From NCBI RefSeq assembly GCF_019127135.1, contig NZ_JAHOEA010000018.1, forward strand, positions 1 to 61,796: DNA of 61,796 nt, given 5' to 3'. This DNA is from Segatella copri. GTDB lineage: Bacteria > Bacteroidota > Bacteroidia > Bacteroidales > Bacteroidaceae. Below are positions 1-7,987 of the stretch, piece by piece (position 1 is the first letter of the stretch; every line of letters begins with the position of its first letter). Under the pieces are notes generated by a model that saw only the letters and a program-made list of their open reading frames with translations, was not told the DNA's origin and did no database searches. Made by a program: the position numbers and the translations under genes.

Positions 1-2
1 AC

Positions 3-134
3 ACTATTTCAAAGAACGTGGGTCTATTCCTTACGGACAAGACTCCTTTAAATGATTTGTTTAACAAAGCTGTTCCAACAGAAGAGACGGAGGATTGGCT
101 ATATCCTAGCCTTTTCAACCCCGACGATTTCTAA
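3..134 (+). CDS. C-terminal fragment of an unidentified protein (cut by window edge)
   Basis: The forward frame starting at base 3 is open from the window edge to a TAA at 132-134 and would encode the last 43 residues of a larger protein, ending in LYPSLFNPDDF. The acidic, proline-rich tail does not identify a family. If real, the gene converges on the leftward 518-residue gene and overlaps its end by 36 bp (99-134). Such overlap is possible for convergent genes, but it also means the fragment could be chance. Only the sequence to the left of the window can decide. Confidence 0.35.
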   Translation, partial: TISKNVGLFLTDKTPLNDLFNKAVPTEETEDWLYPSLFNPDDF

Positions 135-1655
135 ACGGGACAGCAGTGCTCTAAAATCAAATTTTTTACTCAATATTCTTTCCTGGATAAACTCAAATAA
201 AGCATTAGCATAATAGTCTCTTTGTTGGGGAAGTCCTGAGTAAAAATGGTTCACGTCTCTATTTAGAAAATTTAATATTTTTTCGCACTCAAGTTCATTT
301 TCTAATGAACTATTCCAAATTACCTGTTCCGCTTTAGAAAAATACATCATTTGCGAAGTGCATCCATTTGTAAACAAATAAAACAATTCAAAAACAGCAG
401 TATCATTATTTTTAAAATTCCAAGAAGTATAGTTATATTCACTACCTATTTCTATATAGCATAACTGTTTTTTTACGAATTCCATAACATTTGAGAATGC
501 AGGCATATTGTTTAGTAATGTAAACGCCAACAATGTATTTACAAAAGATAGTTCACCAGCATCACTGTTTTTTCTGATATTATAAAGGAGATAATACAAC
601 CAAAAACCTGTGGGATATTTTATTGTTGGCTGATTAGGATATTGCACATTTATAAAAAATAAAGCTAGTATCAAAGGGAGTTGGTATTTCTTACCCAGAG
701 CCGTAATAGCGATTTGTTTATTATTAAAAACTTTTTTTCCAACAAGTTTAACAAGATAAAACATTTTTTCATCTTGCATAATAGACATAAAACGATATAG
801 CCCATCAAAGCCATATTCTTTAATTAAATTTGACAGATTTACAACATGCTCAACAATTAAGTATTGCTGTGCAGAAACAGAATATGTTAATTTTTTATAT
901 AGTTCTGGATACAAAAATGTACACTCATCTTTTTGTTCGTTATCTAAATGCTCATAGTTATTCTCTACAAAAGAACTAAACCCAAAATATTCCTTTTTAT
1001 TAATCATTATCCACTTTGATACTTGACTTGAATATTTTTTTAAATCATGAAGGAAGCTGTAAGCTAAAACTATAGTTCTATGATGCTTAAAATTGTTAGA
1101 CTCAAAAGGCAACGTTATAAGCTCATTACTTTCTAGCGCTTTAAACAATCTATACGTCTTTGTTACACGAGGGCTTCGCAGTAAAAGTACAAAAATCGCC
1201 TCATGACTTATAGAAGTATTCATTTCGACACATGCCATTCCCAGAATTTCGCTCTTAGAACACAAAACTCCTCCATCTTTTGTTAATTCCATGCCGCCTA
1301 CCCCTTCTCCTTCTTCGCTAAAATAGGAATATAATTTTACAAATGAAGATTTTGAATAAAAAGTGTAAACAAAACTACAATTTTTATCTTCAACATAAAC
1401 ATTATAAAACCTAGACGAATATTTCAAATACAAGTGTGGTTGCTGCTCTTTATTGGTCTGTCCGAGCGCAATTATTTTATCCCTTATAAGATAAAACCCA
1501 CCATTAGAATAAAACATAGGATTAAGCTCCAAAATTTGAGAATAATTTTGGGTCACAAATATAGGATAAGTGAATATCGGATCATTAATGTTACGCTCTT
1601 CTAACAAAAAATCGATAGAGCTAATATCAGTATTTAAAAAATCATTATATTCCAT
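99..1655 (-). CDS. Hypothetical protein, 518 aa, second gene of an unrecognised two-gene unit
   Basis: I do not recognise this protein. It is a soluble, aromatic-rich and largely alpha-helical-looking sequence. It has no signal peptide, no Walker A motif and no obvious catalytic motif. A glycine-rich turn (GEGVGGMELTKDGG) lies near residues 117-130. The middle and C-terminal parts are rich in Leu, Phe and Tyr, as in helical-repeat scaffolds, but no regular repeat was found. The ATG at 1655 lies 2 bp after the stop of the upstream 222-residue gene, so the two are almost certainly co-transcribed. Base composition is clearly more AT-rich than the core genes, which suggests acquisition. A place next to RecQ/DprA and AAA genes makes a defence role possible, but nothing in the sequence shows it. 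Confidence 0.75.
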   Translation of the reverse strand: MEYNDFLNTDISSIDFLLEERNINDPIFTYPIFVTQNYSQILELNPMFYSNGGFYLIRDKIIALGQTNKEQQPHLYLKYSSRFYNVYVEDKNCSFVYTFYSKSSFVKLYSYFSEEGEGVGGMELTKDGGVLCSKSEILGMACVEMNTSISHEAIFVLLLRSPRVTKTYRLFKALESNELITLPFESNNFKHHRTIVLAYSFLHDLKKYSSQVSKWIMINKKEYFGFSSFVENNYEHLDNEQKDECTFLYPELYKKLTYSVSAQQYLIVEHVVNLSNLIKEYGFDGLYRFMSIMQDEKMFYLVKLVGKKVFNNKQIAITALGKKYQLPLILALFFINVQYPNQPTIKYPTGFWLYYLLYNIRKNSDAGELSFVNTLLAFTLLNNMPAFSNVMEFVKKQLCYIEIGSEYNYTSWNFKNNDTAVFELFYLFTNGCTSQMMYFSKAEQVIWNSSLENELECEKILNFLNRDVNHFYSGLPQQRDYYANALFEFIQERILSKKFDFRALLSRLEIVGVEKARI

Positions 1656-1657
1656 AG

Positions 1658-2326
1658 TTATTCAAAGAATAATTGTTCTAAATTACTATACTTTAAAAAC
1701 ATATATATAGCATCCATTCCTTTCTTTCTATTTTCTTCAGAAAGTTTTTGAAAAGCACTACCTGTAATATTCTTACGGACAATTTTTAGACCAACCTTGC
1801 ACATCTTTATGAGATAAGGTTCCAATAAAGGATTAGCAGATAAACTTATCGGAATTCTACCATACAAAGCTGTAATTATCTTTCCCATAATAAAATTCGG
1901 TTTCTTTTCAATTTCCTCATCATTAAGATTAGAATACTCTGAATCAAACCAAATGAGGAACTTTGTAAAACTATTAACATTCCACGTTTCTCTTTGACTA
2001 AATACTTCTTCTATTTTACAAAAGAGTTTGTCCCAATTTTCCGTAGTAGGAGGAACGGAGAAAAAAGGTAAACTGTTTTTACTACAACAGTCGGTTTCAA
2101 AATCAAATAATTGATTTGATTCATAAGTAGCTTTAAACAGCAAATAAGATGCATTTCCATAACCAAAATTGCTTTTAATAACAAAGGAAAAACCAGTACC
2201 TGCTACATTGATTTTTTCACTTTCCTTAAAACCTTTATCTTCATAGCTATTAAAAAGCACATCTGTAGCTGGGGCACTATTTGCATGATACAACTTACCG
2301 CTTTCTTTATTATAACATAACACCAT
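1658..2326 (-). CDS. Hypothetical protein, 222 aa, first gene of an unrecognised two-gene unit
   Basis: This protein is unrecognised. The N-terminal half (about 1-110) looks beta-rich, with many aromatic and glycine residues and a CC pair near residue 80. The C-terminal half (about 110-222) is helical and basic (KMCKVGLKIVRKNITG, then EENRKKGMDAIYMFLKY). There is no signal peptide, membrane segment or nucleotide-binding motif. It begins with ATG at 2326, about 90 bp downstream of a good leftward -7 box (2420-2427), and ends 2 bp before the 518-residue gene. The tight spacing implies that the two products act together. Both are AT-rich like the rest of the island. Function cannot be assigned. 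Confidence 0.75.
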   Translation of the reverse strand: MVLCYNKESGKLYHANSAPATDVLFNSYEDKGFKESEKINVAGTGFSFVIKSNFGYGNASYLLFKATYESNQLFDFETDCCSKNSLPFFSVPPTTENWDKLFCKIEEVFSQRETWNVNSFTKFLIWFDSEYSNLNDEEIEKKPNFIMGKIITALYGRIPISLSANPLLEPYLIKMCKVGLKIVRKNITGSAFQKLSEENRKKGMDAIYMFLKYSNLEQLFFE

Positions 2327-2720
2327 AATCTATCAATTTACTAAAAACGAAGTGATTCCAAGCCTAAGGCTTCTCATCATTTTTATAATATCCAGAAATG
2401 ACTTTCGACAAATCCGCAGCAAATATACAAAAAAAAATATGAAAACGCCATAACTTTTTCTGAAAAAGATGCTTTTTACAGCAAAGAAATCACTTATTTT
2501 TACAAAGAACTAAACTTGGCCAAACCATCACATTGAATCAGAAACTCTAGAGCTAACATTCCCTGCAAGAAAAGATTTATCTAGGCAGTACATACAAAGC
2601 TATATTAATAATATTGAAAGGCAATCCGCTTGCACAACCATCAATTTCTCAACGGAACTACAGCTATATCTTTATCATATAATAAGATTTATCACTACAA
2701 GGCAGTAATTGCTGTAGGGT
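2327..2720. other. Intergenic, about 390 bp: promoter for the leftward pair, otherwise featureless
   Basis: AT-rich non-coding stretch. The only features I can support are a leftward promoter box near 2420-2427 and the strong hairpin that starts at 2721. No ORF longer than about 40 codons with a plausible start, no tRNA and no regular repeat was seen. Confidence 0.6.
2420..2427 (-). promoter_or_regulatory. Bacteroidota -7 box (TATATTTG) for the 222/518-aa gene pair
   Basis: Read on the minus strand, the bases are TATATTTGC, a match to the TAnnTTTG element of the Bacteroidota housekeeping sigma factor. It lies about 93 bp upstream of the ATG at 2326. A clear -33 TTG was not found. Confidence 0.5.
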
Positions 2721-2758
2721 AAAACCTATACTCCCGCTTCAGTGGGAGTATAGGTTTT
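2721..2758. terminator. Strong bidirectional hairpin terminator
   Basis: A perfect 15-bp inverted repeat (2721-2735 with 2744-2758) with a short loop. The arms end in AAAA/TTTT, so it can terminate transcription in both directions. It follows the leftward regulator-remnant cluster and overlaps the stop codon of the 62-codon ORF. Confidence 0.85.
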
Positions 2759-2945
2759 ATGTACCTCCCATTTTCTCCAGCAAGTTCTTCCTTGCATGAT
2801 CAGCAATTCCCTTCGCCTCCTGATAGCACCCATCAATTTCTTCATAGGTGTATGCATTCCGAGCCTCAGCGATGCTTTCGGTTGCAACCTCTTCGAACAT
2901 ATCGAAGACGATTTGTTCATTATTATTCTGCTTCATATCTAACAC
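2757..2945 (-). CDS. Small hypothetical protein (62 codons from GTG, 59 from ATG at 2936)
   Basis: This short acidic helical protein would read MKQNNNEQIVFDMFEEVATE at its N-terminus if the ATG at 2936 is used. The GTG at 2945 gives three extra residues. Its stop overlaps the end of the strong terminator hairpin, and it begins a few bases after the stop of the winged-helix remnant, so it is the last gene of that leftward cluster. I do not recognise a family. It could be a small antitoxin-like or accessory protein, or a surviving piece of a larger gene in this decayed region. A competing frame (2726-2920) reads through the terminator and is less likely. Confidence 0.45.
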   Translation of the reverse strand: MLDMKQNNNEQIVFDMFEEVATESIAEARNAYTYEEIDGCYQEAKGIADHARKNLLEKMGGT

Positions 2946-2947
2946 TA

Positions 2948-3373
2948 TTAAGAATAAGTATTTCCTTGTTCAAGTATCACCCAAACACCGGCATTATCTT
3001 TACCTTCGTGCCTTATGAAACCCGCTTTTTGCATTACCGCCAAATCTCTTTCTATCGTTCTCGAAGTCACCGACAAAGTCTCCGACATTTGTTTCGCAGA
3101 AACTGTTGGATTAGACCTTATTATTGAAACAATAATTTGCTGTCTATCAGACAGTTTAATCTCCGACACGTCTCCGACATTTACACCGACATCCCCGCCA
3201 CGCTCTGCGATAACTTCGTCTATCGTCTTGCGCTGAACAATCGCCATCACGCCACCTCCATTTTCTTCTATCGTTGGCAATGGCAAGCTGGCCCGTTCAA
3301 ACTCCTCGGCAATCTTCTTGAAACCACGTCCCCATGATTCCTTATATTCTATATTTTGACTTTCATTCTGCAT
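2948..3373 (-). pseudogene. AlbA_2/RecG-like ATP-binding regulator with large internal deletion; HTH end intact
   Basis: The 141-residue product joins two ends of what is normally a protein of roughly 400-500 residues. Residues 1-14 (MQNESQNIEYKESW) are the typical first residues of AlbA_2-type (Schlafen/RecG-like) proteins. The next residues (GRGFKKIAEEFERASLPLP) are typical of the region just before the C-terminal winged helix, where the usual text is ...SWGRGF.... The AlbA_2 core between them is missing. Residues about 70-135 form an HTH (SDRQQIIVSIIRSNPTVSAK, then SVTSRTIERDLAVMQKAGFI) with a wing (VWVIL). The reading frame survived the deletion, so a small DNA-binding protein may still be made. 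The start is 3 bases after the stop of the upstream remnant. The full-length family layout is from memory. Confidence 0.6.
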
Positions 3374-3376
3374 ATT

Positions 3377-4104
3377 CTATTCCTCCATGCTTTTGATGAT
3401 TGAATTGACTCTCTTCTCCCTTCCCAATGTCTCAGGAAATGCATAGTGACCACTACCGATTTCTCGTGGATTAGGCTCCATATGTTCGACATACCATGCA
3501 CGTTTATATTCCGTGGTAATAATGCCGTAATCCCTGGCGGCGATGATGGATGCGGCGAGAGATTCACCATATAGTTCCTTGATGTCTATCATATACCGAC
3601 CATCTTTTGTGTAGGCTGTCAGCTTGCTTGATTCACGTAAAGAGATCATTTTTTCTTGCGTCAACTCAACCAAAGAATCCTCAATCCGTTGGCATACCTT
3701 CTTATGGACCAAGACGGTGCGGCGTAACAGATGCTTCGGAATATGGATAACCCACACCGTTTTATGGGTGTCATCCGTAACGAATTCTTCTATAGACAGC
3801 CCTTCTGACGACAGGTAAGTGCATTGTTCTGTAAGTTTGAACGTAGCCGACTGCGTATTGGAAGGCTGTCCATTGAATGTAAGCCTTGAAATGTCCGTCC
3901 CAACTATTTCAAGTGTCTTGTCCTTTACACCAGTCACCAAGTATCCACCCTCCATATTGGCAATGGCAGACACATACGAGATGACATCGTCTTTCTCGTC
4001 ACGCAGAAAGAGTTCTTCAAGTTCTTAAACTCTTTCCATTCACATCGTGCATTCTCCTGCGGATATTCACGAAGGAGATATTGTTGTAGTTCGTGTTCCA
4101 GCAT
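3377..4104 (-). pseudogene. AlbA_2 (Schlafen-like) domain protein, frameshifted near the N-terminus
   Basis: From ATG at 4104 the frame reads MLEHELQQYLLREYPQENAR, then CEWKEFKNLK, a typical start of AlbA_2 putative DNA-binding proteins. It then goes out of frame near 4012-4030, where two copies of AGTTCTT lie side by side. In the other frame the protein resumes as ELFLRDEKDDVISYVSAIAN, then MEGGYLVTGVKDKTLEIVGT, and runs to the TAG at 3377. A 198-residue product could start at the internal ATG (3973) but would lack the conserved N-terminus. After about residue 120 of that product (LVELTQEKM) the sequence no longer looks like the usual family. It continues as KLTAYTKDGRYMIDIKELYG and ends REIGSGHYAFPETLGREKRV, so the C-terminal part may come from another gene. 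It lies 48 bp downstream of the DprA-like gene. Confidence 0.6.
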
Positions 4105-4152
4105 AATGTCCTTGCTCTATATGATATTCATGAAAAAGTCTATTAAGAGCCA

Positions 4153-5274
4153 TCAAAACAGTTCTCGTTGCATATTACCTTTCAATTTGTAATAAATTCT
4201 ATTTTTTATCTTCTTTTTTTCCACTTGAGACATTTTCTCAAGATAGCGTTTCATTTTGTCATCTCTCCAATCTATGTGTAATCTGCTGATTATTTCTTTT
4301 GCGGAAATCATTTCTACATTTTTTAGTACAGAAATTATATTTGAATCCAGTGCGTCTTTTTCTAACTGTTCAGGAGTTTTTTGATCATTATGGCTAAGGG
4401 TTAAAACCTTGCCAAATATATCCACAGCAGATGCTCCCCTTTGAATAATGAGCCGATTCGCATTTTTCTCTTTGCCGTCGGGATATCTGACATAGATGGG
4501 ACGGTTCTTTCTTAGACCATCAAGCACACCAGCCCAAGTACCTCCTTTATCATCACTTTGAGCTACAAAAATCTCTGATGCCATACCATATATAATAGGA
4601 TTACGTGCCATGGCAAATTCTACCGACCATGGTGCCTTAGGGGCAAAAGTGCTCATTACCAGTATGCGTCCTTGAATAATATATTTTAGATATTGTTTGA
4701 ACCCAGAGTTAAAAGTCATGATACCCTGTGGAAGTACGATAATACTCTTTCCATTAGCATTAACTGCTGATTCTAAAGCTTGACGATCCACTCCTTTTGC
4801 AAAACCGCTAACAACAACCTTGTCCTCATCCACGGCTTTCCTTGCTATATTTTCTGTGAAAGCTAAAGATTTTTCACTGGCACTTCGTGAGCCTACAATA
4901 GCAATAGTCTCTTCCTTCAACAACGATTTGTTTCCCTTTGTATAAATGACTGTAGGAGCATTAAACTTTAGATTTTTTTTCAGCAGTTTAGGATACTCCT
5001 CGTGAGTTACTGGCAAAATGTCATACCCTTGAGACATCAGGTCTTCCACAAGGAAGGAATTATTTGCCAATTGAAGCCTCGCTTCTTCAAACTGAATTTT
5101 CTCAGTTTCATTCAGTCCAACAATGTCCCAATTTGAAGAATCTTCAAACAAATCTATTATAGATATTTGTGGAACGTGTTGAAAACAGTTTACATATATC
5201 TCATTTTTACGCTTTGTCCACATCTTAGGAATCAATGCAAGCGTTATCCAATATGTCAATTCTTGTTTGTTCAT
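4153..5274 (-). CDS. DprA/Smf-like protein paired with a helicase-phosphoribosyltransferase
   Basis: A 373-residue protein with a DprA-type Rossmann domain (about residues 80-290). Visible motifs are IAIVGSRSASEKS, VVSGFAKGVDRQALESAV (the SGxAxGxD signature) and GGTWAGVLDGLRKNRPIYVR (the second nucleotide/ssDNA-binding loop). A C-terminal winged-helix-like region (about 310-373) reads VEMISAKEIISRLHIDW, then MKRYLEKMSQVEKKKIKNRI. Canonical DprA loads RecA on incoming ssDNA during transformation. Here the ATG at 5274 overlaps the TGA of the RecQ-PRTase gene (ATGA), so the two are translationally coupled and probably act together. As I recall, DprA-like proteins pair with phosphoribosyltransferase proteins in the ShosTA toxin-antitoxin/anti-phage system, where the DprA-like partner is the antitoxin. 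That role is inferred here. It is more AT-rich than core genes, and I treat it as an accessory copy rather than the housekeeping dprA. Confidence 0.85.
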   Translation of the reverse strand: MNKQELTYWITLALIPKMWTKRKNEIYVNCFQHVPQISIIDLFEDSSNWDIVGLNETEKIQFEEARLQLANNSFLVEDLMSQGYDILPVTHEEYPKLLKKNLKFNAPTVIYTKGNKSLLKEETIAIVGSRSASEKSLAFTENIARKAVDEDKVVVSGFAKGVDRQALESAVNANGKSIIVLPQGIMTFNSGFKQYLKYIIQGRILVMSTFAPKAPWSVEFAMARNPIIYGMASEIFVAQSDDKGGTWAGVLDGLRKNRPIYVRYPDGKEKNANRLIIQRGASAVDIFGKVLTLSHNDQKTPEQLEKDALDSNIISVLKNVEMISAKEIISRLHIDWRDDKMKRYLEKMSQVEKKKIKNRIYYKLKGNMQRELF

Positions 5275-7502
5275 AATGTACCTCCTACAGTTTTTGCAAT
5301 AACAATAGGAACAATATATTTTGCTCCTTTTTGTGTTAATATACTTCCTACTTCTTTTAATGTTGCGCCACTATCGTATATATCATCTATCAAAAGTATT
5401 GTTTTACCTTTGACTATATCATCTTCTATGTCAAATGCGCCCAATACATTTTCATGTTTGCTATATGAATTTTCAAACATTTTCTGTTCTTGTGTTACAC
5501 GCACCTTTTTCAGAGCATGACTTATAGGCACATTTATTACACGTGCAAACTTCATTGCAAAGTTTTTTACAAGATCTCCAGATTTTGTTGGGGGCAAGTA
5601 TAACACTAAATCGAATTTAATATCTCTGAATTTCTTTCCAAACATAGACAAAGTCTTATTTAATAGGAAATCAGGAAAATCTCCTCCATTTTCATATTTA
5701 CTTCGATGTATAGCTGCTCCTATATTAGAAGTTCCATAATAAGATGCTGCATAACCATTCACCATATGTGATGCTTTTCTTAGATGCTCTTTTATTATTT
5801 CTACTTCTTCACTGGTATAATCAGATGTTCTAATACTATTTTTATATTCATTCACATATCGTTTTATAATCCCATTATTTGTGTCCTTTATCGTTTTCTC
5901 TATCAATATCTCGTAAGGAGAAGTAATACAGACCCTAAAACCGCATTTTTTCGTAGTCCACGAAGCAAGTTCCAAAATTGGGAAAAATGTATTTCTAAAA
6001 TCCTCAAGTTTCTTCGTTAGCTCTGGTGACATAACTACGTGAATTTTCTCTAAATTTGTATTGTCGCAATTTTTATAATCCATTTGCTCGTTACTATCCA
6101 GAAATTTGCATAGGTATTTCATTCTTGGCATATCAGTGTATATATACTGTTCCATAGAACGAAGTTCCTTCAGCTTTGCTTCTCTTTGCTCCTCAAAGTA
6201 TTCCGTATTTAGAACGGGGGCATTATATTGGTATTCATATTTCTTTGTTTTGCCATAGACAACCTCCTTGATGATTCCTTGTTCTATCAAATCTGCCTTA
6301 ATCACTTTTGCTTGAGTTTGCTTGAGATTAGCCATTTTTAAGATTTCTTTCTCAGACAGTGGTTCTTCTTTTAATAATTCTATGACCTTTTGATATTTTT
6401 TTATTGACGGACGAGCACCATCTATGAATGAATTAGGAAGAATCATGTCTGTAGGCACATTTCTTCTATTATCTTTACTTTCATTGTAAAACAATATTAT
6501 ACGTGTAGGTTTTCCGTCACGTCCAGCACGCCCTATCTCTTGATAGTAGTGAATAGGTGATATTGGTATTTGAGTATGTATGATAAAACGAATGTCAGGT
6601 TTATCTATTCCCATACCTAAAGCATTGGTTGATACCACACACTTCCATTTGTTATGCATTAGACCACTTTCTATGGACTTTCTTGTATCTGCATCAAGAC
6701 CTGCATTATAATCTATAGCTTTGACTCCGATGAATTGAAGCCATTTTGCATAATTTTCAGTATCTACACGTGTACCTGTATATATCAAACCTGTACCATC
6801 TAATTTGTCAATGTTCTGAGCCAGCCATATCATTTTTTCATCTTCAGACAGCACTTTTATTACTTGCAGTGCAAAGTTCGGTCGCACAAGGCTTCCTCTT
6901 ATTGTTGTCAATTGCCCTCCTATCTGCTGTTCAATGTCATGTTGAACCCTTTCAGTTGCGGCAGCAGTAGTAGCAAGGACCGGCAAATTCTTCGGAAGAA
7001 CCTGTACCAGGTTAATAATCCTACGGAACGATGGTCTAAAATCATGTCCCCAAACAGAAATAGTGTGTGCCTCATCAATTACAATCATTGAAAGTTTTAT
7101 GTGGCGAGTTGCTTCTATCCATTCATCATTCTCCTGCCTTTCAGGGGCTATATATAATATCTTTATTTCATTGTTTTTAGCCCGTCGAATAGTTTCTTGA
7201 TTTTCCTCATGTGACTGTTCAGAATTAATATAAGCTGCTGGAATGCCTTTTTTCACCAATCCTCTGACTTGGTCACGCATTAGAGCTATCAGAGGAGAAA
7301 ATATAACCGTAACCCCATCAAATACTGTGGCAGGGAACTGGTAACACAAAGATTTACCGAATCCTGTACGTTCTATCATTAGGATTCGTTCTCCTCGAAG
7401 AATTCGCTCGACTGCCTTCCACTGTTCATCATAGAAATGCTCTATGTTAAATATTTTCTTCAGTTTTGCTTCTGCATCTTTTCTTGTAATAATCATCTGC
7501 AT
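5271..7502 (-). CDS. RecQ-like DNA helicase fused to a C-terminal phosphoribosyltransferase domain
   Basis: 743 residues. Residues about 20-340 are a superfamily-2 helicase core: Walker A TGFGKS (46-51), DEAH box (143-146), TTAAATERV (about 178-186) and motif VI QEIGRAGRDG (321-330). Residues about 340-460 carry a winged-helix-like section (PLSEKEILKMANLKQTQAK) and a reduced Zn region: YLCKFLD and YKNCDNTN keep only two of the usual four cysteines. The last about 100 residues hold a type I phosphoribosyltransferase PRPP loop, ILLIDDIYDSGATL (about 703-716), like those of ComF. The core RecQ of bacteria lacks this domain. The gene overlaps the DprA-like gene by 4 bp. Its leader is about 215 nt if the -7 box at 7720-7727 is used. 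Two ATGs (7502 and 7496) are possible starts. A role in phage defense or as a toxin-antitoxin-like unit is an inference from the PRTase + DprA pairing. Confidence 0.88.
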   Translation of the reverse strand: MQMIITRKDAEAKLKKIFNIEHFYDEQWKAVERILRGERILMIERTGFGKSLCYQFPATVFDGVTVIFSPLIALMRDQVRGLVKKGIPAAYINSEQSHEENQETIRRAKNNEIKILYIAPERQENDEWIEATRHIKLSMIVIDEAHTISVWGHDFRPSFRRIINLVQVLPKNLPVLATTAAATERVQHDIEQQIGGQLTTIRGSLVRPNFALQVIKVLSEDEKMIWLAQNIDKLDGTGLIYTGTRVDTENYAKWLQFIGVKAIDYNAGLDADTRKSIESGLMHNKWKCVVSTNALGMGIDKPDIRFIIHTQIPISPIHYYQEIGRAGRDGKPTRIILFYNESKDNRRNVPTDMILPNSFIDGARPSIKKYQKVIELLKEEPLSEKEILKMANLKQTQAKVIKADLIEQGIIKEVVYGKTKKYEYQYNAPVLNTEYFEEQREAKLKELRSMEQYIYTDMPRMKYLCKFLDSNEQMDYKNCDNTNLEKIHVVMSPELTKKLEDFRNTFFPILELASWTTKKCGFRVCITSPYEILIEKTIKDTNNGIIKRYVNEYKNSIRTSDYTSEEVEIIKEHLRKASHMVNGYAASYYGTSNIGAAIHRSKYENGGDFPDFLLNKTLSMFGKKFRDIKFDLVLYLPPTKSGDLVKNFAMKFARVINVPISHALKKVRVTQEQKMFENSYSKHENVLGAFDIEDDIVKGKTILLIDDIYDSGATLKEVGSILTQKGAKYIVPIVIAKTVGGTL

Positions 7503-7925
7503 AATTGTTTTATTTTAGATATATTTACATCACAAAAATCCTCTTTTCTCTGACATTATCAGAAAAGGAAGACATTCAAGACTATGTCTATAGGCTGCCC
7601 ATTATACAATGAAGCATCAGCCGTTATTGGCTGTGTGGTGTTATCTTCCAATGTTATTGTTCAGAGGTTAGATGAATACCAATAGACATTCTTTGGTAAG
7701 AACTGTCATATTTTGACCACAAAGATAACGAAACTTACCGAGACAAAAGAAGAAAGCACTGTAAATCTTTGATTTGCGACCGCTTTTTAACATTTGAGAG
7801 ATGAGCGGTAACTTCTCAGCCCCCCAGAGCATGAGTAGTTACTTCTATAGGGGTGCTGAGTAGTTACAGGAGAAGAATCAGGAGATTACAGTAAAAAAAC
7901 GGTTTACACCTTATTATATAAAGAT
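7503..7925. other. Intergenic, about 420 bp: RecQ-PRTase promoter, long leader and weak direct repeats
   Basis: Non-coding stretch between the RecQ-PRTase start and the DUF4143 terminator. It contains a leftward -7 box at 7720-7727. Further upstream, three related stretches start at 7803, 7833 and 7858 (GAGCGGTAACTTCT, GAGTAGTTACTTCT, GAGTAGTTAC), spaced 30 and 25 bp. These could be a degenerate operator array, but similarity is limited. No ORF of note. Confidence 0.45.
7720..7727 (-). promoter_or_regulatory. -7 box (TATCTTTG) for the RecQ-PRTase/DprA operon
   Basis: The minus strand reads TATCTTTGTGG. It is the only good TAnnTTTG match in the upstream region and would give a leader of about 215 nt. 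A TTG about 19 bp further upstream is a possible but closely spaced -33 element. Confidence 0.5.
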
Positions 7926-7962
7926 AGCACCTCGACCGTACTAAACATACAGTCAAGGTGCT
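7926..7962. terminator. Hairpin at the end of the DUF4143 ATPase gene
   Basis: Inverted repeat AGCACCTCGAC / GTCAAGGTGCT (7926-7936 with 7952-7962, one mismatch) lies 25 bp past the stop of the leftward ATPase gene. The T-run is weak, so confidence is moderate. Confidence 0.5.
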
Positions 7963-7987
7963 AGAGTACAAAGATTCTGTATTTTGA

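Noticed and set aside
2726..2920. 64-codon minus-strand ORF overlapping the 62-codon ORF
   Set aside because: It runs through the terminator hairpin and out of frame with the better candidate.
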